This document shows, piece after piece, positions 53,570 to 64,000 of a stretch of 64,000 bases of DNA. The stretch is from Gnetum montanum. Lineage: Eukaryota; Streptophyta; Gnetopsida; Gnetales; Gnetaceae. Location of the stretch: the NCBI GenBank assembly GCA_015680685.1, contig MNCI01034769.1:533122-597121 (forward strand). The letters are read 5' to 3'. How positions within the stretch are numbered: the first letter of the stretch is position 1; every line of letters begins with the position of its first letter. The notes under the pieces are model-generated. The model was given only the letters and a program-made list of their open reading frames with translations. It was not told the origin of the DNA and did no database searches. The position numbers and the translations under genes are program-made.

Positions 53570-53664
53570 AGGGACAAGATATCGCGTACAGGATATCACA
53601 TCCCACGTGATATCGCGTATGCAATGTATCGTACGCGATATCGCATCCCCGTTGCCTATAAATA
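53570..53664 (+). promoter_or_regulatory. U3-like internal promoter block in element B
   Basis: GGGACAAGATATCGCGTACA recalls the LTR start GGGACACGATATCGCATGG; four GATATC units and CGTACG-type palindromes follow, then TATAAATA at 53657-53664. A purine tract (ATGGGGGGAG, 53704) and a second (GTCATGGGGGAGGGA, about 53838) come next. The third ORF starts about 470 bp after the TATA box. Promoter role is inference, strengthened by the parallel block in element A. Confidence 0.6.
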
Positions 53665-54133
53665 GGTCACCCCCACAACACTTAGCATCATTTTGTCATT
53701 CACATGGGGGGAGTTTTTGAAATTTTTCTCTGCGAATTAGGATTAAGTGACCCTTACTTTTCTCACTCTATCTCACTCGCTGGTACTTCAATTTTTATTC
53801 CGTTTGAACCTACTTGAACCTGGAGTGTTCAGCTTAGTCATGGGGGAGGGACACTTGCCGAAAAGTGCTAACTTTTTTGAAATTTATCATCGCCAAAAGG
53901 ACATCATTTAGGGTAATTAACTCTAACACTTAGAATAATTGTGCCTAAAAATCATTTAATTCCTAGGTATACCAAGAGACTAAAATGGAAACCACCTAAG
54001 TCACAGGACTCATTATTACAAACTTTTGGGCACTATCACACGTGATAACATAAGATCATTAATTAAGGTAAGCAGTAAGGTATAACTTAATTTCAAAAAT
54101 GACCTTACTAATACTTGGCTTGTGTGATTGCAA

Positions 54134-56883
54134 ATGGCCTTGAAACGTGGACAACAGGAAGGTCCTACCCAAGGTGGAAGCAAACGAGCTCGGAGAGGTG
54201 GAAGACAAAGACCTTCCAAAAAATATATAGAATAGGAGGAGCAATCATTCAACATTCATCAAGATGAACCTCCTACCGGACAGTTCGGGCAGGTAGAAGG
54301 AGGAGCTACTGCTGCGCCTGAATTGGGACAACAACTCACGTTGCCCCAAGATTGTGTTCAGGCTATTTATGAGAAGTCCACATTCGCCATGGTGATTATG
54401 GAATTGAACTTTGAATCATTTGCAGAGCTCGCTCCTAAGGACATTAGGGATCACCTCAAAGGGTCTCCCTTATGGCCTATCCTCTCTGAAAGCAGTGCCT
54501 GGTACCTAGGAGAGATGTACTAATTCTGGCACAATAGGAAGCAAGGCACCAATGTTAATATTTGTGGTGTGATAGTTGGCTTCTTTGTGCAGGCCATTTC
54601 AGAAGTGTTAAAACTTTCGAATATAGGGTCCCAGGTTGCTCGGTTATCCATCCGTTTAGACCTTGATGTGCGAAAGGATTGGTTGGAGAAGGCTTATGGC
54701 AGAGATAAAGCATTTGGTGAATTGATGATAGAAGAGAGAGTTTACTTCAAAATAGGAACATATCACCTCTTCCCCACAAAGGGCCTCAAAAGAATATCAA
54801 TGTATGCGGCTAGAGGATGTGCAGTGTTGATGGGAAAGGTTAAAGCTAACCTACCCCATCTATATTTGATGAAGATCCTGAGGCTGTTCGATGAATGGAA
54901 GACAAGGAAGATGGCATTGCCTTTCCCTTGTCTTATCAGAAAGCTTTGCCGACATGCTGTTATTCGAAGATACACTAATGACGTCCTTCAAAAAGCTTAA
55001 ATTGCTTTATATGTTGAATTGCTAAAGGCGCCAGCTCCAAGAAAAAGCACTGGCAAAGAGCTAGGACTAGAATAAGAAGAAGAACATATGGCTGGACCTA
55101 GTCAACCTCCAGCCACGGGTCCTAGCCAACAACAGGAAGCAGGGCCCAGCACAGGCCAGGATCAGCCGCCACCACCACAAGACTACAAACTATCAATGAG
55201 CCATCTTAGGGCCATCGCTGAGATGGTCAGTTGGGGAATTCGTGATGACGCAAACCTCTTCTGCATCATCGATGATGCCAAGCAGCTTACTGTTTCGTTG
55301 GATCACACAAGGGGGGAAGTATCCATTCACACAGGAGGAGGGGACAGTAGATGGTCACAATAGATCTCAAGAAACACGACATCTTTCCAGGTGGAGTTAG
55401 AGACTAGTGAAGGGGCCATTGTGGTGGTCATGCAACACCAGAATGCCACGGGAGCTGTAGAAGTGGTCATTGACCACATAAAAAAATCCTTCAACATGCC
55501 TATTGTGCCACCGGCAGATCTCTCAGAAGCACGGGATGCTCAAACTCTGGCCTGAACCTCAATGACTCCTGCAGAACATGAGGATGTGCTTAATCAATTA
55601 CTTCAAATAGGGTAACTAATGATGTCTCTGTTTGACATTCCTCGGGATGTAACAACAATTCAGTCAGACCTCATTTCCACAAAGGGGAAGCTGGTCTTAA
55701 CAGAAGTAAGGGCAGAGCATGCTGAAGCTGAAGTGCAGAAACTACAAGAGCAACTCATGGCCTTACAAGCAGCACAACAGGACCCTTTGTAATTTTTTCC
55801 CATAGACCAGCTAGAAAAATTTAGAATCGAACAACTAAGCAAATTAATAGAGGAGAATAAAAGGGTGGTGGATGAAAAGGAGAAGGCTATTTGGGATGCC
55901 TCTGTAGCACAGGCACAAAATCATGCGCATCTTAAGCCATTCAAGACCTTGCAAGAAGAAAATAAACAGTTTGCGACTGACAATCTTCGGTTGACCACTG
56001 TAGAAAATAAAAAGAATGTTCTCTATGAACAATTTCATCAACTATGAGAATAATTCATCTAGGTCAACCGAGACGTAAGCCGTTTAGCCAGAGAAAATCG
56101 AACCCTCTCGATGGAGGAGGTACGCACCATTCGTCAAAATTCGGCGATTGAGATAAGCGCGTGGCAGAACGAGGCTAAATGACATGAGAAGCTGAAGGAG
56201 CACTTCTACGATCAGGTGGGGATGTATAAATAGATCCTTGAAAAGGAGATCCATATGACCAAGGCCCAAATCAACACTATCAATGCTCAACACACTGATT
56301 GGTAGGCCATATTGGACACATACGCGTTCGTCCACCAAGCGGAAGTTAAGAACTGAGACCTACAGATTCAGGACTTGACAGAGTACATGGAGTTGGAAAA
56401 CCTAAGATATGCCAACCTTGCCATGTTAATAGCAGGGTGCCTGAGGTCAGAGCTCGAGCAGCAGGTAGCAACCACCCACATCAAATACGAAGCAGAATTT
56501 GCAGAGCACAAGAAGCTAGTGGAGAAAATGGATGTTGCAAATTCTAAACTTGAGGTGGTAAAAGCCAGCTACCAGGGATAGAAGGAAGTCACAACTGACT
56601 TGGCTTGATGGCTAACAGACCTTCATGAATACAAGAACAAAGCCAGAACCTATGAGGAGGAACAATGGGTGTTCGCGGCTTGGTATGTCAAGGCCAACCA
56701 GATGTTCTTGTAACTACCCTGTCCGTGGGAGGTGCTGACTCCGTCAAACATTGGAACATTAGCATGGATGACATAAGACCCTCAGACTAAAGAGGAGAAG
56801 CTCCAGGCCATACTTCAATGCCATCAAGCCTCAAAACCTGGAGCACAAGACAAAGGAAAAGCACCAATGGAGGAGCCACCACC
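54134..56883 (+). pseudogene. Element B third ORF (Athila env-position ORF)
   Basis: ATG at 54134 opens a basic N-terminus (KRARRGGRQRPSKK). The frame stays the same to the N at 56884, about 917 codons, broken only by stops (54233, 54521, about 54998, 55361 and others). Core domain, about codons 190-290: ERVYFKIGTYHLFPTKGLKR, CAVLMGKVKANLPHLYLM and MALPFPCLIRKLCR, resembling the putative plant transposon protein domain. Then a Pro/Gln-rich linker (55088-55190) and a long helical region rich in Glu, Lys, Gln (55640-56580), with LPCPWEV near the end. No signal peptide, transmembrane segment or fusion peptide seen, so an envelope function is not supported. Copies: 23660-26285 and 48651-59790. 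Confidence 0.75.
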
Positions 56884-56884
56884 N
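56884..56884. other. Ambiguous base (N), likely collapsed assembly gap
   Basis: The only N in the window. It lies where the end of the third ORF, the polypurine tract and the first bases of the 3' LTR should be; in A about 230 bp separate the ORF end from the LTR. Sequence here is probably missing. Confidence 0.75.
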
Positions 56885-57689
56885 GCGATATTGTGTATAC
56901 GATATCTCTTCTTCCCCTACGATATCGCATACATGATATCCTAGTCCATCACCATGTCTATAAATAAGAGGTGGCTCTCCCTTGTTTCAAGGAGATAGAG
57001 TTAGATTGTAGCGAAACTATGGCAGTTTGATCCCTCCAGAGATAGATTAATTTTTCCCGTGTCTGCCCGTAGTGTGGTGAATGTAATTGTACAACATCCT
57101 TTATTTGAGTGTGATGTACTTGGACACGCACATGATCAGCAATAAAGATCGAGATTACTTCATCATTGCAACATTCACTTTGTTTATTTATTTATTTAAT
57201 TGTTATTTACTGCTTTCCTAATTAGTCTCTCTCACCCTTAAACTCACGTTAGAACGTGGAATCAGTACGACTTGATTACGAGCATTTAAGTGTGACTACT
57301 TGGTAACCCAGTGGCGTAGCTAGGATCTGTGCTTGGTAATCCCAGTGGTAGTTGTGCATGAAGTCCAAGATGTGTACGAATAATCAAGGAATGGATGCTC
57401 ATCGCACTTAGGCTAGTTTAGATTTTCTCTTACCCTTTTCCTCCTAGTTTAATCTTATTTCCATTGCGTTCAGGAGTAGCATTAGATTAGGAAACCCATC
57501 ATACACCTCACTCTGGACTAAACCATACATGACAAATATAATACTAGTCCAGGTGGGAAGATAGTGAACTGCGACCTAAGGCTAACTGTCTAGGTGCCAC
57601 AACTAGTCCGTTTGCGAAGTTCGACCGGATCGCGCGTGAGAACGCTCATATTCATATGGTTGAGTGTAGGGGTACCTCGCCACTCATCA
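56885..57689 (+). repeat. 3' LTR of element B, start missing
   Basis: From the TATA box (56959-56966) to the end (CACTCATCA) it closely follows the 5' LTR with scattered substitutions. The GATATC-rich first part differs in length and order from the 5' copy, and the TG start is not present next to the N. Confidence 0.88.
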
Positions 57690-57694
57690 GTCAT
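57690..57694 (+). other. Target-site duplication of element B, right copy
   Basis: GTCAT; see 49270-49274. Confidence 0.88.
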
Positions 57695-59800
57695 CTAGAT
57701 TTATTTTTTATTGATTTGTTTGTACATGTCATCTTGGTCTTTGAAGTGTTGTTTGAGCTTCTCATGCTTCTTGGCTCATTTTGCCACATACTAATCTCAA
57801 TGGTTGACTTTTGGTAGGTAGCATTGACTTTCATTGCTAGTGTTCTATTTTATTTAACTAGTTTTTTCATGTTCTAATTGACTCTTGCATATTGTTCTCT
57901 AAGTTGATGGATTATTTCTTTGAGAAAATTTTTCTATTTCTTTATATTTGTTAATCTTTTATTTTTGGTAGCAATTCTTTTATTTCCTTCTTCAAGGACA
58001 ATTAATACTTTGGCATGTGTGTAGGTTTGAGCTTCTACTACAAAGGTGTTCCATGTTGCCTTCTCATTGTCCATCTCTACTTGGGTATTCCTAGCTATTA
58101 GCTAGGTTAATTATTCACTTCTGAATTTGTCAAGTTGGTATAGTGTTATGTATTATGTAGGATATTTCTTTTCTTCCCTTAAGGCTATTAATTTAGCTTG
58201 CAACCTTTGCACTTCATTCTTTGCATGTTTAGCTCTTATTTCAATCATTACTAGCTTGCTCTTTGTTGAGATTAGATCTAACTATACTACAGTGATATCG
58301 CTAGGGATATAAAAAAGATTCTATATTATTTGGCATGTTTACAGTAGTTAATCTAGGATCTCTTTATGTTCTTTTGGAGCCATGTATGTAGCGAATATTA
58401 TTTTAACACCTTTGGCTCTAGTAATATATACTAGTGGCACAATGAAAGCATTAAATGATTCTTTTATGTGATCTATGATCACTGCTACTACTCCCACTAC
58501 ATCCTGGTGTTGCATTACCACTATAGTGGCTCCTTCTCCTATCTCCAAAATGACTTGAAAGGATGCAACATTCCCAGAGATCTGTTGTGCCTAGTCTTTC
58601 TTTTCTCCTACCTTTAGTGATATTTAATCACTAGCAGGTCCTATTGATATAGAAGGTCTTATAGAATTTTCTTTGATTTTATACATTATGGAACCTTCCC
58701 TAGTTTCCTAACTTATGATTTTGGCAATTTGTTGCAAGTGGCTCATGAAAGATCTATAGCCTTGTTGAGCTAGTGGAGTGCATCATTTTGTTCCATCACT
58801 AGTTGGAGTTAACCCATTGGGTCCTATTTGCGCTTGTCCTATTACTTGAGTGTTGCCAACTAGTGTTGATCTTGCTACTTCCTTAGTGCTTTCTGGCTTT
58901 TCTAGCTGATCTTTCTTTGATGACACTAGCTTAGACATCAAAGCATAGGATGGATTTTTGACCTTACATAAGACATAATTTGTGTAGCTCAGAATCCTAG
59001 CTTGCTTGCATAACCTCCTAATGAGGCAAGAGAATGACAAAGTTTGCTTTCCTACCTTCTTTTCTTGAAACGTTCTTTGAATTTCTAGAAACAATAAATG
59101 AGCCAAATTTGCATTTAATTTCCCCATAAGAATAGTGCTTCCTCTTGCAGCATAGGTGGAAATTCTATTAAGCCTTTTGGTAGAAAAAATATGGTAGGTT
59201 ACAATCTTGAAGTATATTTTCTCCTCAGTTGACAATTTACTACATTCTTTATCTACTTTGTCATATGCCCTTTGTAGGCATGAATTCTTTACCTTCGTGT
59301 CAAATCTTGTCAATATTTGCATAATGTTTACTCTAAAAATAAGAATATTAAGTGCCTTTGTAATTACCTATTGAATAAGACACTATGAATCCTTTAATTT
59401 TTACTATGGCATCATCTTGCTTATTCTTTGAAAATTAGTACACTTCTCCTAAGTGTCATTCTCCACTGCATGATAGAGTTGACCATGGAGGAGAGGCTTG
59501 GCATTGTTTTTAGACATTAAAAAGTGTGAATTCCTTAAAAGGTCTGAAGTTGAGTTTCATGATAATTGTGAACATGATTAATTTTTCTTGAATGGCTTGG
59601 AGGCATTACGTTGATAGCGTGAGATGCTATTCTTTCTATGGAGTTGGCAATACTTTAGGCTTAGCTTGCACAAAGTGTTCTATTGCATGTGTTTGTGTTA
59701 GTGATTGTTTAGGATCACCAATGTTTCCTTCAGTCTCATGACTGGAATCATGGGAAATAAAGGTATTCTTTCAAACTTGAGTTTAGGTGTTTGCTAGTGT
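57690..59800 (-). pseudogene. Element D third ORF, N-terminal and middle part
   Basis: The best preserved stretch is 58783-59322: EEKIYFKIVTYHIFSTKRLN, AARGSTILMGKLNANLAHLL and LSFSCLIRRLCKQ, matching A and B. 58348-58548 and 57700-58130 encode the middle and helical parts. The N-terminus fades near 59800 (a KLNFRPFKEFTLF segment near 59550 aligns with B ELNFESFAELAP). Stops are frequent. It continues at 49274 beyond element B. Confidence 0.72.
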
Positions 59801-60204
59801 TTGGAAATACCAGGGCCTAGATACCTCCAAATAAACTCATTGGTAATAGATCAAACTAAGCATAAATATGTATTTTCTATTATGAATGTTAAAATGGTTT
59901 ATTTTTTCCATTAAACTGTTCCTAGCTATTATAATAGAAATTTAGATAAATTTTTTTAATACTATGAATCATTAAAGGCTTCAATTTTATCAAGTTACTT
60001 AGTCTATACAGTCTCTATGATATGTTTCTTGAAATAAATAAAAGTTCACCAAAATGCTTAAGCACAATTCTATAAAAATCTACTCCTAGTTTTTCCTAGA
60101 GAGAAAAGTCTACAAGAAAAATAGAAATAGAGTGAGATTCAATGGAATTTAAATGAAAAGAAGAAAGAAGGCATATTTTTGTGGAATCTCAAACATTTAA
60201 AAGG

Positions 60205-60645
60205 GATAAAATGAACATAAGGAAACACTTTGAAATAAAGTTATTCCAATTCAACCTAAGGTATTAGAAAATTATCTAAACCCTTTGGGCTCAACAAGCA
60301 ATATTATAAAAGACACTCCTTTTAACGATCCAAACTACTTCATAAAAGGAAAATACAAGTTTTTATATGAATTATTAATAGATGTCAAGAATTTTTGAAA
60401 TTAGAGTTATTAGAAAAGGTATAACAATTTTAAAATTGAACATGAGAAAAAACTTTAAAATTAAAGCTATTTCAAGTTAGCCCAAAATATCAAAGATTTT
60501 CTAGATCCTCTAGATTTGAATAGCAATTTCATAAAGAAATTACTATTAAATTGTTCAAGATGGATTTCAAAGAAAAATATAAGCTCTTACATGGCTAATC
60601 AATAGAAGTCTAGAATTATAAGAAAATAGAGTCATCAAAGTAATC
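60205..60645. repeat. Two-copy diverged tandem repeat, period about 228 bp
   Basis: Units start near 60209 (GAACATAAGGAAACACTTT) and 60437 (GAACATGAGAAAAAACTTT) and stay alignable for about 200 bp, with shared anchors (TTTCTAGATCCT/ATCTAAACCCT; ATAGAAGTCTAGAA/ATAGATGTCAAGAA). Confidence 0.6.
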
Positions 60646-61159
60646 AAAAAATTCCAATATTAAATGCCAGGCACAGTACTATCTAAACTATTAGCTAAGA
60701 AACTAATAAAAAATTAGAAGAAAAAGAACTCATAGGATTTAAACAAAGTAGCTGAATTGATGTTATCATTAGCAAGCCATTCTACAAGCAATATTCAGTA
60801 TTTCTTCTAAGTTTTCCCTCCCCACCCCTTCATTTTTTTGACCTTTGAAGCCCTTTTTATAGTGGCTTTTTGGTAATTACAAACATTATGGGAATTTAAA
60901 ATTAGTTACAACCACTATGGGAATTTAGTTACAACTACCATAGAAATTAAAAGCTATAGTTGCTAAATGTCTTGCTTACATAAGATGTTAGATAACTATC
61001 CTAGAAATCCTCCACATTTTGAGTTTCTTCAATGATAACCACATTTCCTTAAGAGAGCATGGTTCATTGCATTTTTTTAAAGCTATTTAATTTCTAACCA
61101 CTGAATAACTTCTTGTAACAACATAGTTTTTAATGATTTTATTCAATGGACTAAGCCTT

Positions 61160-61860
61160 TTTTGCTCTTTAATGGGGTTGGAATATGGCCTTGTAAACGA
61201 GCTCTACTTGCTGACGTAGTGGGGTGTTGATGTGGTGGTGATGACAAGGCACTATGTTGAGGTGGCAGAGCTAGTTCATAATGTTGAATTTTAACTTCAC
61301 GAAATGGCTCTACATGTTGATGTGAAATAGTGCTGACATCATGATGATGTCACTAACACTAACATGGCAGAGTGAGTTTATAGAGCTTGAAATCCTCCTC
61401 ACAAACTGGCTCTACAAGCTAACATGGTGCTTTGCTAATGTGTTGGAGCTTACATGGTAGAGTTGGTTTGTAGAGGAGAAATTTCATCCTTCAAACTAAC
61501 TCAAAAAGTTGATGTGGTGGGAAGTTGAAGTGGCAAAGTTATTATGGCACTACTGATATGGTATGCTAACTTGGCCTCCTATTGATGTGTACGAGGTGTT
61601 GATGCGGCATATGCTAACATCATGTTGATGTTTGTAGAAGATGACATGGCAGATGAATTTGAATCCATCTAGATGAAAAATGCGATTCGGACATCATGCT
61701 AATGTGAATAGAAGATGATGTAACAGAGGCTGAAAAACTCATCTAGATAAGAAAAAATGAGCTCAATCTAGATGTTGAGGTGATAACTTGTCATATGGTA
61801 GAGTGGGCCTGTAGTAGTGAAAATCATTCTTATGAACAGGCTTGATAGTGTGCTAATGTG
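61160..61860. repeat. Irregular minisatellite-like array
   Basis: At least five units built around ACTGGCTCTACA(A/T)G(C/T)TGATGTGG with GGCAGAGTTGGTTTGTAGAG between them, spaced 75-110 bp, e.g. near 61180, 61300, 61400, 61480 and 61830. GATGTGG, GACATGG and AACATGG alternate. Confidence 0.55.
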
Positions 61861-63236
61861 GAGGGGTAAACTTGTATAACTTAAGTTTGACAAATGCTTG
61901 GTCCTATATTGAATTGGAAAGATGATATAATGTTGGAAGATCAAGATGAGTTTTTAAGCACCTAAATGGATGAATTTCATCTAGATGAGAATCCACGAAT
62001 GTCCAAAATCTCTTTACTGGATTGATCCACAAAGCTTAGAAGATGTTTTTGCTCCTTATTATGCACAATATTGTAGCTTATACTTTTTATCATTTACCTA
62101 GATTTTTCATATTAGCTCTTGATCAAAATAGCTTGTGAGGCCAATGTATTTGTGCTAAGCTATTTTTCAAGCCATTGTGGTTAAAACACTTCTAATAAGC
62201 TAGATATATTGATAATGGATTATGAAGCTTTCTTTCCTTTCTTTTTTAGAGATTAAATATCTTTGTTAAGTATTCTTTGCCTTCATAATCCCATATCCTT
62301 ATTGTAAGGAGCTAATGGTGGGATCAAAGTGAAATAAACTACAACTAATGGGAGTGTTAGGCTTAAAGTGAGTGCAATGAAGCTTCCTTCTTATAGGGTT
62401 TTCATGGCTAAAACAATTTCTACTCCCAATAGCCTTAGCATAGTTCATCTCATTTTTTTTTGTAATTTTAGGACTTTAATTGAACAATAGCTTATGTGAT
62501 AGAGCTAGAAAGGAACTGAAACTAAAGCTTTTGTTTTAAAGTAATAAGTTAAGATTTCTTGTTCAACTAGATTTTATAATCCACAAAAGCTACTATTCCA
62601 AAGATCTTTTTGAGTTTATTGCATGGATATCTGGAAACACTTCAAGGAACATAAACCACTATTTAAGATTTAATACCTCCATAGCTATTCAGTTTAGGAA
62701 CCCTCTCATCTTTTAGCATGGAATCTCCTTTTAGTATTAAGCTCTTCTTTCTTTTCAATAATAATTTACTTCCAGTGCTACAACCTTACAAAGTATGCTC
62801 CATGAAATGGCTAGAAATGTACCAACATTTCTTGCCTTGCTGAGAATGCTTAATGAAATTTATGCAAGTCCCATTTTAAACTAAAAAATACTAGTTGAAT
62901 TTAATTGTAATTGAAGCTTTTTATTGAGCTTTTTACAATGGAAAATAGTAAATTCTTTTGGAGGAAAGTTTCCATCAAACTTAAGGTTTGATGATATAAA
63001 AAGCCTATTCCTAAGAAATAGAAAACAAAATTGTGCAAGGGAAGCCATAGCATAAGCTAATTAGTAGAAGGGAAGAGAATGATCACAATGATCATCTTAG
63101 GAATCCTCTTGTCCTGGATTCTATTGTACATGATTTCTATTGTAATCCAAGCTTTCTTCTCTTTCTCTTCTTTTATCGGTGCTCCCACTTCTTTAGCCCT
63201 TGTGTTATCCTTTACAACATTATTACCCAAAACTAT

Positions 63237-64000
63237 TATGGATCGTTGAACTTAGAATGGGGGAATGAATAAGTTTTCCAAATTGCAATTCTTTTGACAA
63301 AGCACATACACCAAATTTTACGTGGTTCCCCAACTTGGGTAGTCCACACTTGGAGGGTAGATTGCAAGCACACCTCTAAACATTTTTGCTCTCAAATATG
63401 ATTTGAATGGTATCACATCCTATACAGGATCTAATCTCTACTCCAAAGTGTTGTGACATTGCATCAACCACTTAACCTTGTAAGGTCCCAGCAACCTTAG
63501 AATATGGTTTTCAGGCTTTCATAACCTTTACAATCTTGATCTCCACTTTGGAATGTTGTGGTGTTACACAACCACTCAATCCCATACGATCCTAATAAGC
63601 TCAAGCAAGATTCCTTCTTGCAAGAAGCACATTAACCCTGAAGGATAATAAGAGAGAACAACAATTACAAGGGATCAATGCAACTCAATTTGCTGATCCT
63701 TACATAACACACTATACAATGAACAAATGATAATACAATGAGGAGCAATAATGATAGTACAAAGGCTTGCACATTTCCCAATGAGAATGATGTCTTCTTA
63801 TAGTTACCATGTTTCCAAATCCATCTTGAAACTTGTGCAACGACTAGCTAACAATCATGGAAGAGGTCTTCTTCATGGTTAAGATGTCTTTCTGTATTTG
63901 CCTTCATTTTGGAAAGATGTCTTTGTCTAGTGAAAGACATCTTTTTGAAATTGCCCTACATTCTATGAAGATGTCTTTATTTAGGAAAAGATGTCTTTTC
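63237..64000 (+). mobile_element. Second copy of the 12260-13505 solo-LTR family, cut by window end
   Basis: Starts TATGGATCGTTGAACTTAGA, parallel to TGTGGATCATTGAAATTAGA at 12260, and shares TTTACGTGGTTCCCCAACTT, a purine tract, paired Cys-free text about collecting AACCTTGTAAGGTC, and the AGATGTCTTT cluster. It continues past the window. Confidence 0.7.

Larger units (their letters stand above)
49275..57689 (+). mobile_element. Element B: Athila-like element lacking protease and pol
   Basis: 8.4 kb with two LTRs and target duplication GTCAT. It has a primer site, gag, the conserved linker, a U3-like internal block and the third ORF, but no protease, RT, RNase H or integrase: gag-end text at about 52000 passes directly to sequence matching A just after integrase. 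It is younger than A, D and E (higher GC, recognisable CpG, gag and third ORF each in one frame). Without pol it could move only with help. It sits in element D. Confidence 0.88.
59801..63236. other. AT-rich sequence, no recognisable genes
   Basis: If element D were complete, its linker, pol and gag should lie here on the minus strand, but I find no conserved domain. The region contains two repeat structures (listed separately) and a minus-strand TATAAAAAGG-like box near 60854-60863 with no gene beyond it. Confidence 0.5.

Noticed and set aside
54134-56883. Calling the third ORF an envelope glycoprotein
   Set aside because: No signal peptide, membrane anchor, Cys pattern or cleavage site visible; composition is cytosolic or nuclear with coiled coils. 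Only the position is envelope-like.
59801-63236. Gag-pol of element D
   Set aside because: Expected here by layout, but no zinc knuckle, protease, RT or integrase motif was found on either strand.
1-64000. rRNA, tRNA, CRISPR array, or bacterial operon signals
   Set aside because: None seen. The repeats are LTRs or tandem arrays, and the coding content is plant retroelement.

Overview
This is a stretch of plant nuclear chromosome made almost entirely of nested, mostly dead LTR retrotransposons. I see no ordinary host gene, rRNA, tRNA or CRISPR array. The plant assignment rests on the lineages present: Ty3/gypsy elements of the Tat type (a second, archaeal-type RNase H between the first RNase H and integrase) and of the Athila type (primer site resembling the tRNA-Asp complement, a CX2CX3HX4C Gag knuckle, and a third ORF downstream of pol). 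Deep nesting and old copies suggest a large, repeat-rich genome. I cannot name the species.

Layout, left to right. 1-5361: 3' half of a Tat element (Tat-1, + strand). 5362-8198: AT-rich remains of a minus-strand LTR element and a diverged repeat pair. 8199-14655: decayed Athila-like element E (LTR, gag, protease, partial RT), interrupted at 12260-13505 by a probable solo LTR. 14665-15102 and 27434-27700: one old LINE zinc-finger region, split by Athila-like element A (15103-27428, target duplication GAAAT). 28770-29150: piece of a PIF/Harbinger-like transposase. 29160-59800: a minus-strand Athila-like element D, broken twice: Tat-2 (29780-48133, minus strand, 18.4 kb, duplication GGTAC) sits in its 3' LTR, and Athila-like B (49275-57689, + strand, duplication GTCAT) sits in its third ORF. 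59800-64000: AT-rich sequence with tandem repeats and a second copy of the solo-LTR family.

The most unusual object is inside Tat-2. Between protease and reverse transcriptase, on the opposite strand to the element, lies a complete eukaryotic gene structure (36579-41513): TATA box, start codon, eight exons whose frame is kept across seven GT-AG introns, stop codon and poly(A) signal. Its product would be about 1,075 residues: a domain resembling an FCP1/HAD phosphatase that has lost its catalytic acids, a middle domain resembling the third ORF of Athila-like elements, and an acidic, coiled-coil C-terminus. Three premature stops and one frameshift show that this copy is decayed.

Tat-2 also carries short tandem arrays at each module boundary that share one consensus (AGTTTA, spacer, GGAC or GGGCC), and a palindrome GCGTATACGC scattered through its LTRs, its 5' leader and intron 1 of the antisense gene. 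In Athila-like A and B, a block resembling each element's own U3 promoter (GATATC-type repeats, then a TATA box) recurs internally just upstream of the third ORF, as if that ORF had its own promoter. Where alignment was possible, most coding damage is premature stops at probable Gln or Arg codons, as expected from C-to-T decay, with few indels.
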